A stretch of DNA of 64,000 nt from positions 1 through 64,000 of the forward strand of contig JACJOC010000058.1 in NCBI GenBank assembly GCA_014695345.1, in the 5' to 3' direction. Both the position numbers and the translations under genes were made by a program. This DNA comes from Cyanobacteria bacterium FACHB-471 (GTDB lineage Bacteria > Cyanobacteriota > Cyanobacteriia > Elainellales > Elainellaceae). Shown here piece by piece: positions 41,786 to 48,895 of the stretch; position 1 is the stretch's first letter; each line of letters opens with the position of its first letter. The notes beneath the pieces are model-generated. The model was not told where the DNA came from. It did not search any database and saw only the letters and a program-made list of their open reading frames with translations.

Positions 41786-43201
41786 TTAGCTACTCAACTC
41801 TTCCTCACCCTCTTGAATGAGTGTCTCTAAGGTATCCTCTAAAGCTTCAGGTTCATCAGCTAAAGCCCCATTCCGCTTAAACTGAGAAAAAATTCGGCAG
41901 GCATCTAGGCTTAGTTTTGCTCGCTGAGGTGAATTGTGATTGTTCATGTCAACCAAATTGTATTCAACATTCTCAGCGTAGATTGCCATCGTAATATTGA
42001 AAATCTCAAAGAAGTTGACAACCCATTGACAGTCTTCTTCAGAAAAGCCCTCGTAGTATTTGATCAAATCAGCGATACGAGCTTCTAGGTGCGTACGTGC
42101 ATATTTGCAAACTAGAATGATCTTTAATAGGACAACTACCAGGGTCAGAGGATTACCTTGTGAAAGTAGCAATACAAAGAGAGAGGAAGGCTCTTGCTGG
42201 TTTTCAGTTGTGAGATACTCAATGACTCGATTAGAAGTCCGCAGCAGCAACGCATCAGTAATTACCTTGTCGTTGTGGGTGGTGTATAGCGCATCTAGTC
42301 TTTCCAACAGCTGCTTCTTAAACGTTGTCACAAAATCGTCATGCTCAACCGAAAAAAGCAGGTATTCCCCAAGGCTACGCTTGAAATCCTGATAGGTTAA
42401 AGTTCTAGTTTGATTAACAAAAATGTTAGCCAGGTTAGCGTAACTGAATTTCCCTCGTCTAGCTACAATCATTTTGATTAAACGCAAACCGTTATCACCC
42501 AAACTCGTTGGATTTTTGGGTAACTTTTCTTTAGGCGCAGCGGTTTCACAACGGGCAGTATAAAGAGCCAACTCAAATTTAAACTTATCTTTCAGTTGCC
42601 GTGATAATGCTCTTGCAGCTTCACGCTGCTCAATCGGATTTTTTAAGTTGATGTATTGTGGAACAAGTAAATAGGAAGTATATCGCTGGCTCCAGTGAAG
42701 TTCTTCCTGGTTTTCATATCTAGCAGCAAAAAGTTTAAGTTCTTGAAAATCTGGACTATCAACAAAATTTTTGAGCCAGATACGCAGCCTTTTCAGCGTT
42801 GGAGATAACGTATGGCGATTAAGAACTGGATCTGAAAAGAGTTGAATTAGCTGCTGAATTGATTTGTGGCTTCTAGCAATATCCCAGTTGTTAATCAGAA
42901 TGTAACAAGCTCGTTTGAGCGTATTCCGAAATTCCTGTTCTTGGTTGGCAAAAACAAGTTCATATAAAGCTGGCAGCGTATCTGAGCTAACAGTATCAAC
43001 ATGGTGAATAAAGAGATGTCTAAACTCTACTAAAACGTCTTCAGGCGACCATGTTTTAACAATCTCCAAGAGGTGATTGTAGATTATGTCTTGTGCCTGC
43101 GAGACGTCTCGCCGACTCCGATTTGATTTTGCTGGAGTCTGACCTTCTGTCAATCTATCCACAATCATCACATTACCCAAAGTGACTAGCGCTTCACTCA
43201 A
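41786..43201 (-). CDS. unknown 471-residue cytoplasmic protein
   Basis: The protein is soluble and mostly helical. Residues about 30-240 contain VSQAQDIIYNHLLEIVKTWS, EFRHLFIHHVDTV and AREALSRQLKDKFKFE-like charged helices. Residues 250-470 include MIVARRGKFSYANLANIF, YTTHNDKVITDALLLRTSNR and WVVNFFEIFNITMAIYAE. Its end is a very acidic tail. I do not recognise a domain, but the even conservation-like pattern and length suggest a cyanobacterial family. It is convergent with the HerA-like gene, 28 bases stop to stop, so pairing with it is only positional. A downstream start at Met12 is possible. Confidence 0.65.
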   Translation of the reverse strand: MSEALVTLGNVMIVDRLTEGQTPAKSNRSRRDVSQAQDIIYNHLLEIVKTWSPEDVLVEFRHLFIHHVDTVSSDTLPALYELVFANQEQEFRNTLKRACYILINNWDIARSHKSIQQLIQLFSDPVLNRHTLSPTLKRLRIWLKNFVDSPDFQELKLFAARYENQEELHWSQRYTSYLLVPQYINLKNPIEQREAARALSRQLKDKFKFELALYTARCETAAPKEKLPKNPTSLGDNGLRLIKMIVARRGKFSYANLANIFVNQTRTLTYQDFKRSLGEYLLFSVEHDDFVTTFKKQLLERLDALYTTHNDKVITDALLLRTSNRVIEYLTTENQQEPSSLFVLLLSQGNPLTLVVVLLKIILVCKYARTHLEARIADLIKYYEGFSEEDCQWVVNFFEIFNITMAIYAENVEYNLVDMNNHNSPQRAKLSLDACRIFSQFKRNGALADEPEALEDTLETLIQEGEEELSS

Positions 43202-43624
43202 AAAGTTGGCAATCTGTTGTGTTTACTGAGTATGTCTAGAAAATGGCAGTGCCTACCAGCCCAGACGAGTTAACGCTTAAAATGCTCTCCTCCCTAATCC
43301 TCAATCGTAATCTAGTCAATTCCGGCAACGAGAGTCAGATGTTGTGTCAATCATTGCATCTGCGTACCCACCGGCGTATCCGCCAGAAGGTTCTAGGATA
43401 CATTAAGGTTACCTATTAAGAGCAAGTACGGCTTTTTAGTCTAAAGTAGATTTGCATTTGTGACAGAAAATGCTGTAGGGGTACGCAGTTTTCAACCCAA
43501 CATGGCTTGCCAAGCAAAATTTAGGTGCCACAAATTTCGCTCATATCGCCTAGAAAAGCTTCAAGCTTGGCATCACTTGTGAAGAAGCTTCAGGAGTAGC
43601 GCTAAGGGAATATTTAGCTGAATA
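43202..43624. other. 423-base spacer between the unknown gene and tRNA-Leu
   Basis: There is no open frame of merit. The right part is the 3' flank of the leftward tRNA-Leu. It has no clear T-run terminator and no repeat array. The left part is the upstream region of the leftward 471-residue gene. Confidence 0.4.
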
Positions 43625-44077
43625 TGGGGGCGGAGGGACTTGAACCCTCACGACTTCAACAGTCAACGGATTTTCATCCTCTCGCAGCTTTCGCTACTGC
43701 CTTGAGCGATCTAGTGCTAGATCATTAGGCTTTGAGAATTGGACCCTCCCTTTACCCGCGCTCTGCGAAGCTTTTCAGCTGCCAACAAAACGTGTGGGTA
43801 GCTCCCGTCGGGCCTCTGCACCTTCCGATCAGGCTCAGAGTCTAGCACTTTGCCTTATCTGCTAATCGGCTTGGCTCAGGATTGCCTTGTCTAAGGCACA
43901 GGAAAGAGGTTGTGAGGTTGAGGACAACTGCTGATGCAGCTAATGCCTCACTCATAGAGCCTATTTCCGTTGCTTCAGATTTAGGTTTCCCTGAATTTGA
44001 GAGCTTCCACTTGATGGGTTTCCCCGTCAAGGCTCAGTTTTCTAAGTCCGCAGCGTCTACCATTCCGCCACGCCCCC
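43625..44077 (-). tRNA. tRNA-Leu(UAA) interrupted by a group I intron
   Basis: On the minus strand the 5' exon (44077-44044) begins GGGGGCG and ends GCGGACTT. The 3' exon (43674-43625) begins AAAATCCGT and ends CGCCCCC plus discriminator A. The exons form a 7-bp acceptor stem GGGGGCG/CGCCCCC, a D arm with GGCGGAATGGTAGACGC, an anticodon stem GCGGA/TCCGT with loop CTTAAAA (anticodon TAA), a long variable arm and the T arm GAGGGTTCAAGTCCCTC. CCA is not encoded. The intron splits the anticodon after its first base, as in other cyanobacteria and plastids. Confidence 0.95.
43675..44043 (-). other. group I intron in tRNA-Leu(UAA)
   Basis: The intron is 369 nt. On the minus strand it starts AGAAAACTGAGCCTTGACGG and ends with the required G (43675). 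The conserved core is visible: the P/Q region CAATCCTGAGCCAAGCCG and the R/S region GAAGGTGCAGAGGCCCGACG. It has no long reading frame. Known cyanobacterial tRNA-Leu introns that I recall are mostly about 240-300 nt, so this one is on the long side, probably through peripheral helices. It is expected to self-splice. Confidence 0.9.
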
Positions 44078-44617
44078 GTGATTCAACTTGAGGATTTTGA
44101 TTTACTCAGTCGATACTTGTCTATTCCATCACTATTTACGAGTCTACGCAACTTCTTTTGTGACACTAGTGCCAATAATGTTGCGGTAAGCCAAGGTACA
44201 GGGTTGTTAACGACGTTCCTCACTCTGCTTTGCAACAGGTTTTGCAATAGTGGGTTACGTGGTCAGCTTCGTTAGGAGGTTTGATTTTGCTGCAGCAGAT
44301 TCTTGTGGAGCAAGGAATCCCATGGAATTCAGACTTTTGTTACTTTGATTACATACCTTACAAGCATTTTGCTTTGATTAATAGCCTTCCTCAGTTGACT
44401 GAATGGATATTTACAGGCTAAGTACCTGTAATATTATTTAAGTATATAATATTTTAGAGCAAGTCAGTAATTTCACCACAAATTAGAATTAGTAATTTAT
44501 TTGATTGGTCGAGTTAATTGGCTTAAACAGTGCGATTTCCACAGCTAGCGGTAATATAGAGGGGATCTGCTCGGGACAGCACTGGGTAGTCAGGATTATT
44601 AATCAGCTGAGTTATTT
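44078..44617. other. 540-base spacer, upstream regions of tRNA-Leu and ndhL
   Basis: The left part holds the tRNA-Leu promoter region and the right part that of ndhL. Apart from two small hairpins at 44411-44453, I see no gene or repeat. The stretch is AT-rich. Confidence 0.4.
44411..44453. repeat. two consecutive small inverted repeats
   Basis: TTACAGG (44411-44417) pairs with CCTGTAA (44425-44431). AATATTAT (44430-44437) pairs with ATAATATT (44446-44453). The second is AT-only and followed by TTAG. They lie 165-205 bases upstream of ndhL and could be operators or chance. Confidence 0.4.
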
Positions 44618-44626
44618 GTGAAGGTT

Positions 44627-44848
44627 ATGTCAATTCCATTGGTTCCATTGCTATATCTGGGCTTGGGAGGAGCATATTTGCTGGTCATCCCGGCGATCAC
44701 CTTCTTTTACCTGCAAAAGCGCTGGTACATTGCTAGCTCAGTAGAGCGGGTACTAATGTACTTTTTTGTATTTCTGTTCTTCCCTGGGCTGGTACTACTT
44801 AGCCCGTTTCTCAACTTCCGTCCACAGCGGCGGCAAATTGAAACCTAG
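44627..44848 (+). CDS. ndhL: NDH-1 complex subunit L
   Basis: The protein has 73 residues from ATG 44627 ([15 protein letters not shown]). GTG 44618 would add MKV. Neither has a clear ribosome binding site. Two membrane helices are visible, [20 protein letters not shown] and [20 protein letters not shown], joined by [11 protein letters not shown], and the end [11 protein letters not shown] is the conserved tail. NdhL is a membrane-arm subunit of the thylakoid NDH-1 complex and is needed for inorganic carbon uptake and cyclic electron flow. The order ndhL, DUF3007 gene, trpA is conserved in cyanobacteria. Confidence 0.94.
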   Translation: MSIPLVPLLYLGLGGAYLLVIPAITFFYLQKRWYIASSVERVLMYFFVFLFFPGLVLLSPFLNFRPQRRQIET

Positions 44849-44998
44849 CGATTGAAACATAGCGATCCGTTGCGCTGGACTGTGGAACTAAGGAAATCTC
44901 CGTAAGGGCAAGCAGCAGTTTGCCCTTAGAAGCTATTTCCCTTAGACTCTTTGCTGCAACGGAAAATATTTTTGACAGATGACTCAGGTTGACCCTGG

Positions 44999-45364
44999 AT
45001 GCGACGAATTGACGTAATTGGTATTGGTATTGGTATTTTTGCGGCAGGCGGCTTACTCTACCTGATCTTGCAACGGGCTGGGCTGGATAGCGTCGATGCT
45101 GGTATTTGGAGTCAAGCTGCTTTAGTTGGTGGGTTAGTCGGCTGGCTGCTGACCTACCTGTTTCGAGCTGTAACTCAAAATATGACCTACAATCAGCAAC
45201 TTCAGGACTATGAGGATGCTGTTTTGCAGAAGCGCTTGGAAGAGATGACTCCAGAGGAACTAGCCAAGCTTCAGGCAGAAATTGAGCAGGAAAAACAGTT
45301 AGCTCAGGAGAAACAGTTAGCAACTGAGGAAGCCAGGCGATCGCAGACGACCAACGAGCCGTAG
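44999..45364 (+). CDS. DUF3007 membrane protein
   Basis: The protein has 121 residues. The N-terminal RRIDVIGIGIGIFAAGGLLY and the second helix AALVGGLVGWLLTYLFRAVT are two membrane spans. The family motif FRAVTQNMTYNQQLQDYEDA follows, then a charged coiled coil to the end (LEEMTPEELAKLQAEIEQEK). DUF3007 is found in cyanobacteria and plastids and has no firmly established role that I can cite. Its place between ndhL and trpA is conserved. Confidence 0.9.
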   Translation: MRRIDVIGIGIGIFAAGGLLYLILQRAGLDSVDAGIWSQAALVGGLVGWLLTYLFRAVTQNMTYNQQLQDYEDAVLQKRLEEMTPEELAKLQAEIEQEKQLAQEKQLATEEARRSQTTNEP

Positions 45365-45414
45365 AATGGGGAACGGTCATTTTTTAGCGAATCTACGGAG
45401 CGGCAAGGTCACAA

Positions 45415-46212
45415 ATGGGATTAGTTCTAGATTGCATGGATGCTCTGCGCGATCGCGGCCAGTGTGCGCTGATTCCCTTTATCACAGCGGGTGATCCTAA
45501 CTTAGAAACAACAGCAGAAGCGCTCAAGACCCTTGATCGCAGTGGTGCTGACCTGATCGAGCTGGGAATTCCTTACTCTGACCCACTCGCTGATGGTCCA
45601 GTCATTCAGGCAGCAGCGACCCGTGCGCTTCAGCAGGGAACCCGTCTGGAGCAAGTACTAGACGTAGTCCGGCAAGTTAGCCCTGAACTAAAAGCTCCGA
45701 TCATCTTGTTCACCTACTACAATCCCATTCTGAACCGGGGAATTGAGGCATTTTTGCAGCAGATTGCTGAGGCGGGTGCACGAGGGTTAGTGGTTCCCGA
45801 TTTGCCGTTAGAGGAAGTAGAAGGGTTGCTCAAGCCAGCGGCGGCAGCAGGGATTGACGTGACGCTGTTAGTGGCCCCGACTAGCCCAAAAGAACGAATC
45901 GAGGCGATCGCCACTCAATCTCAAGGCTTCATTTACCTAGTCAGCGTAACGGGTGTGACCGGAATTCGCTCTCAGGTCGAAACGCGAGTACAAGATTTGC
46001 TGCTAGATCTGCGGAACGTTACTGATAAGCCAATTGGGGTCGGTTTTGGCATCTCGCAACCGGAACAGGCTCGTCAGGTAAGAGAATGGGGCGCAGATGC
46101 AGTGATTGTCGGTAGTGCATTCGTGAAGCGACTGGCAGAAGGCACGCCTGCTCAAGGATTGAAGGCGATCGAATCATTTTGCCGTAGCTTAAAGATCGCC
46201 ATCAGTCAGTAA
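45415..46212 (+). CDS. trpA: tryptophan synthase alpha subunit
   Basis: The protein has 265 residues. It cleaves indole-3-glycerol phosphate to indole, which is channelled to the beta subunit. [13 protein letters not shown] (about 21-33) and [19 protein letters not shown] are hallmark motifs. Catalytic Glu49 and Asp60 fall exactly at the usual positions. [14 protein letters not shown] and [20 protein letters not shown] complete the TIM barrel. The start ATG 45415 has AAGG nearby. It is the last gene of the ndhL block. trpB and other trp genes are not in the window, as is usual for scattered cyanobacterial trp genes. Confidence 0.97.
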   Translation: MGLVLDCMDALRDRGQCALIPFITAGDPNLETTAEALKTLDRSGADLIELGIPYSDPLADGPVIQAAATRALQQGTRLEQVLDVVRQVSPELKAPIILFTYYNPILNRGIEAFLQQIAEAGARGLVVPDLPLEEVEGLLKPAAAAGIDVTLLVAPTSPKERIEAIATQSQGFIYLVSVTGVTGIRSQVETRVQDLLLDLRNVTDKPIGVGFGISQPEQARQVREWGADAVIVGSAFVKRLAEGTPAQGLKAIESFCRSLKIAISQ

Positions 46213-46230
46213 TGGCTCTGTTGTAATTTA

Positions 46231-46644
46231 CTACTGAATTTGCTTTTGAATTCGCTTTAGCTGAATAGAGCGGCTGGCGAGCGTTGCTTTCTCTGGCTCA
46301 AGCTGAACATAAACTTTACCCGAGAGAAACTTGCCTAACTCCGATCGCTCATACACCAGCAAGTCATCTGCCTCTGACTTTTGCTGATAGCCCATTTGAC
46401 CCAAAACGTTGTTCAAGTTCGATAGGAATGCCTTTTTGCCCTTGAACGTCACGGAGAGAGTAGTCGTCCGGTTGAAATATGCTCCCATCAGCCCAGCAGC
46501 CAGCCCGCCCATCAGTCCAACCTGCTGGGGAATTCCAGAGCCCATGCCTATTCCTAACGCCTGAGATGAGACAAGGGTGAATAGGACAGCAGTGCTAGTG
46601 AAGTAATACAAAAAGGTAACGCCGAAGCCGGGACCGAACTGCAT
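46231..46644 (-). CDS. cyanobacterial membrane-anchored hypothetical protein
   Basis: I place the start at ATG 46644 (MQFGPGFGVTFLYYFTSTAV); the frame is open to 46779, but that extension looks non-coding and overlaps a hairpin. The protein has 137 residues. Two hydrophobic stretches (about 8-30 and 42-58, with QQVGLMGGLAAGLMGAYFNR) precede a soluble alpha/beta domain (TTTLSVTFKGKKAFLSNLNN, LGQMGYQQKSEADDLLVYER, GKFLSGKVYVQLE). This pattern belongs to a conserved cyanobacterial family of unknown role. It is convergent with trpA, 18 bases stop to stop. Confidence 0.7.
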   Translation of the reverse strand: MQFGPGFGVTFLYYFTSTAVLFTLVSSQALGIGMGSGIPQQVGLMGGLAAGLMGAYFNRTTTLSVTFKGKKAFLSNLNNVLGQMGYQQKSEADDLLVYERSELGKFLSGKVYVQLEPEKATLASRSIQLKRIQKQIQ

Positions 46645-46714
46645 AGATTTGACCTGGTTGAACAAGTTCCGCGTAGGTAAGTTTATAGCAGTTCTTGGGT
46701 AGCTAAAGTACAAC

Positions 46715-46747
46715 ATACAGCAGTGGCGCGGTGCACCACTGCTGTAT
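46715..46747 (-). terminator. 12-bp stem-loop downstream of aroF
   Basis: ATACAGCAGTGG (46715-46726) pairs exactly with CCACTGCTGTAT (46736-46747) around nine bases. It lies 38 bases beyond the aroF stop on the minus strand. It has no long T-run, so it may be a dispersed palindrome or a processing stem rather than a strong terminator. Confidence 0.5.
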
Positions 46748-46784
46748 ACCGTGCAATTGAGAATTGCTATGTAACCCAAGTCCT

Positions 46785-47645
46785 TTAAACGAGTGAAAGC
46801 CGGGGCAAATTTCCGGCTTTCATAGGAATCGAGCGTCCTACAGCAGCAGCAACAGGTCTGAGACTTTGAACCAGGCTCACCATGTCATCGAGAGAAAGGG
46901 CTTGACGAGCATCAGAGACAGATTTTTCGGGTTCAGGGTGACACTCGACCATAATGCCGTCTGCCCCACAGGCAACAGCGGCTCTGGCAAGGTCGGCAAC
47001 TAATTCGCGTTTGCCTGCGGCATGACTGGGATCAACAATTACAGGCAAGTGAGTAATTTGCTTCAGGGCAACAACTGCTCCTAGGTCAAGCACGTTTCGG
47101 GTATAGGGGTCGAAGCTGCGAATGCCGCGCTCGCACAGGATGACGTTTGGGTTGCCGTGGCTGAGAATATATTCTGCGGCCATGACGAATTCTTCGATCG
47201 TGGCAGCTAGTCCACGCTTGAGGACGATGGGTTTGTCTACTTCACCAACGGCTTTGAGCAGGTCGAAGTTTTGCATATTGCGGCTGCCGATTTGTAGCGC
47301 ATCGGCGTGGGTGGCGATCGCCTCAATCTGCGAGATTGCCATCACCTCAGTAATTACAGGTAGTCCAGAGCGATCGCGAACAGATGCCAAAATTTCTAAC
47401 CCCTCTTGCCCCATTCCCTGGAATGCGTAAGGTGAAGTGCGAGGCTTGAATACACCGCCCCTGATTGCCTGAACAGGAGCTGTGACAAGGCGGCTGCCGA
47501 CTTCCTCCATTTGAGCCTGACTTTCGACCGAGCAAGGGCCGCCTACAATCAGCAAATCTTGTCCTCCGACTGCAATTTGTTCTGAAAGCTGAACGACGGT
47601 TTTATGGCTGGGATTAGCTTTAGCAGCGAGTTTAGCGTTTTGCAC
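46785..47645 (-). CDS. aroF: DAHP synthase (3-deoxy-7-phosphoheptulonate synthase)
   Basis: This 286-residue protein catalyses the first step of the shikimate pathway, joining PEP and erythrose 4-phosphate. LLIVGGPCSVESQAQMEEVG (about residues 32-51), GGVFKPRTSPYAFQGMG, LKRGLAATIEEFVMAAEYIL, CERGIRSFDPYTRNVLD and LPVIVDPSHAAGKRELV are the type I-beta (AroF/Bacillus-like) motifs. They include the metal-binding Cys of GGPCS and the His of DPSHA. There is no chorismate mutase or ACT extension, so allosteric control by such a domain is unlikely. The GTG start at 47645 has AAGGAG six bases before it. A leader with an aromatic-rich peptide and a terminator lies directly upstream, so control is probably by attenuation. 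Confidence 0.96.
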   Translation of the reverse strand: MQNAKLAAKANPSHKTVVQLSEQIAVGGQDLLIVGGPCSVESQAQMEEVGSRLVTAPVQAIRGGVFKPRTSPYAFQGMGQEGLEILASVRDRSGLPVITEVMAISQIEAIATHADALQIGSRNMQNFDLLKAVGEVDKPIVLKRGLAATIEEFVMAAEYILSHGNPNVILCERGIRSFDPYTRNVLDLGAVVALKQITHLPVIVDPSHAAGKRELVADLARAAVACGADGIMVECHPEPEKSVSDARQALSLDDMVSLVQSLRPVAAAVGRSIPMKAGNLPRLSLV

Positions 47646-47757
47646 TGGAGACTCCTTTAAAAAGAACGTAGTGGTGTGAACAAGGTGTGAATTGCGAGAA
47701 ATCGAACTGTGAGAGATTGAACTGTGAGAAACTCAACTGAGAAAAATCCAAGCCATT

Positions 47758-47789
47758 AAAAAACCCGGAACCGCCTGAAGTCCCGGGTT
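47758..47789 (-). terminator. intrinsic terminator of the aroF attenuator
   Basis: On the minus strand AACCCGG (47789-47783) pairs with CCGGGTT (47768-47762). GAC/GTT pairs can extend the stem to about ten base pairs, and a run of six T (47763-47758) overlaps and follows it. It lies 23 bases after the leader-peptide stop and about 110 bases before the aroF GTG. Its 5' arm ACCCGGG (47788-47782) is complementary to CCCGGGT at 47820-47814, the stop region of the leader, giving an alternative antiterminator. Confidence 0.85.
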
Positions 47790-47811
47790 GGTAGAAGATT
47801 GCATGACCATC

Positions 47812-47880
47812 TCACCCGGGTATTTCCCTGGACCAAAAAAAGTAAAAGCCGTAAAACCAGCTATTGAGATAGGTCAGCAT
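47812..47880 (-). CDS. aromatic-rich leader peptide of aroF (22 residues)
   Basis: The frame starts at ATG 47880 with AGGAAG five bases upstream (47891-47886) and stops at TGA 47814-47812. It encodes MLTYLNSW, then FYGFYFFW, then SREIPG. Nine of 22 residues are aromatic (Tyr4, Trp8, Phe9, Tyr10, Phe12, Tyr13, Phe14, Phe15, Trp16). The terminator 23 bases downstream and the CCCGGGT segment overlapping its last codons make it a classic attenuation leader. A ribosome stalled at the aromatic codons (47859-47833) would leave CCCGGGT free to break the terminator. One finishing at the stop would cover it. The layout is seen; the control is inferred. Confidence 0.85.
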   Translation of the reverse strand: MLTYLNSWFYGFYFFWSREIPG

Positions 47881-47926
47881 TTTTACTTCCTGAATGAATG
47901 GCTCGGAAAACAAACTCTGAAAAAGC

Positions 47927-47999
47927 AAAAAACCGCAGATTGTAGTCTGCGGTTCACCAGAGGTTCCATGCAAAGCTGGACTCACCCCAGGTGAACCTC
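47927..47999 (-). ncRNA. structured leader or small RNA ending in an intrinsic terminator
   Basis: On the minus strand AACCGCAGA (47954-47946) pairs with TCTGCGGTT (47939-47931) around CTACAA and runs into six T (47932-47927), an intrinsic terminator. Upstream, GGTTCACC (47997-47990) is fully complementary to GGTGAACC (47958-47951), which shares AACC with the terminator arm. The overlapping GAGGTT (47999-47994) is instead complementary to AACCTC (47965-47960). The pairings exclude one another, as in a riboswitch or attenuator. It could also be an independent small RNA. It lies 50 bases upstream of the leader peptide. Confidence 0.6.
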
Positions 48000-48298
48000 C
48001 ATAAACCAAAAATAAAAGTAAGAAGTTGAGTAAATCATGGCTGTTGCAGCGGTTTTTTGCTAATTTCCAACTGTCTTTCAACCGTAGCAGGCAAAACCTG
48101 AACGAGTCAAGAGTCCTTTCGGGTGATTTACGAATTCATTCCGCTTTAGGGAAAAACTCCATCAGAGTTAAAAAGTTTGGTGGTTTCGGTCATTAAGGCT
48201 ATTTCAGCTCTTAGAGAGGGGGTTCCAAAAGGGTAATAGTTTTTTGTTGGGCGGGCTAAATCTGCACAACAAAAAATTATTACCTAAATGCCACTACC

Positions 48299-48703
48299 TT
48301 AGAGATACTCACGGAGGAAATCGAAGGGATCATCCTCCCAACAAAGTTCAGGACTCATCCATTCCAGATTACGGAGAACATCGGCTTGAACTTCTTCTAT
48401 TTCTTCATGCTCAAACAATTCCTCTAGCGCCTCTAAATCTCTTCCTCTTAGAGCTGTTGAGGGCGAAGAGCCTCTGAGAGAACCTTGATGCGACTGAGGC
48501 TGATCTAGGTCAACCGGATCAATCGCCCAATCTGCTAATCGCGTATCAGGTTGAGTAGGAGCAGCGGCTAAGGGGTGAGGCGATCGCCCAATCTTTTTCT
48601 GCAACGATGCCTTGGAGTTATATTCAGGCAACTTCGTCAGAGACGAATTGCTGTTAGGGTCAGACGAAGTGACAAACATCAAATTTAAGTACCAGTCATA
48701 CAA
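48299..48703 (-). CDS. small acidic hypothetical protein
   Basis: The protein has 134 residues. The first 85 residues are low-complexity, rich in Ser, Pro, Gln and Asp. The C-terminal part is acidic and helical: LEALEELFEHEEIEEVQADV and LRNLEWMSPELCWEDDPFDF. Met9 (48679) is an alternative start. The acidic tail suggests protein binding, but no domain is recognised. It lies between the aroF leader and glmU on the same strand, and may be expressed on its own. Confidence 0.5.
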   Translation of the reverse strand: MYDWYLNLMFVTSSDPNSNSSLTKLPEYNSKASLQKKIGRSPHPLAAAPTQPDTRLADWAIDPVDLDQPQSHQGSLRGSSPSTALRGRDLEALEELFEHEEIEEVQADVLRNLEWMSPELCWEDDPFDFLREYL

Positions 48704-48895
48704 CAGGGACTCTCGGGCTAGGCCTTTATCCTGATAGTAAACCGACTAGTCGTTACTATTTGGTTCTATGCAGAACAGGAATTAATAAATTCCCAACAGC
48801 CGACCTTCTGCATGAAGCCCTTCACACTTGAGGTCTAGTAAATCGTTTCAAATGGTGCAACTTGCCTGTACCACTTGAGATTAGTACTGATTTTG

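Noticed and set aside
43842-44030. 62-residue frame inside the group I intron
   Set aside because: It has no LAGLIDADG, GIY-YIG or HNH motif and coincides with the conserved intron core, so it is not a homing endonuclease gene.
47812-48081. 89-residue minus-strand frame upstream of aroF
   Set aside because: It would run through the structured RNA and terminator at 47927-47999. Only its last 22 codons from ATG 47880 have a ribosome binding site and sensible position.
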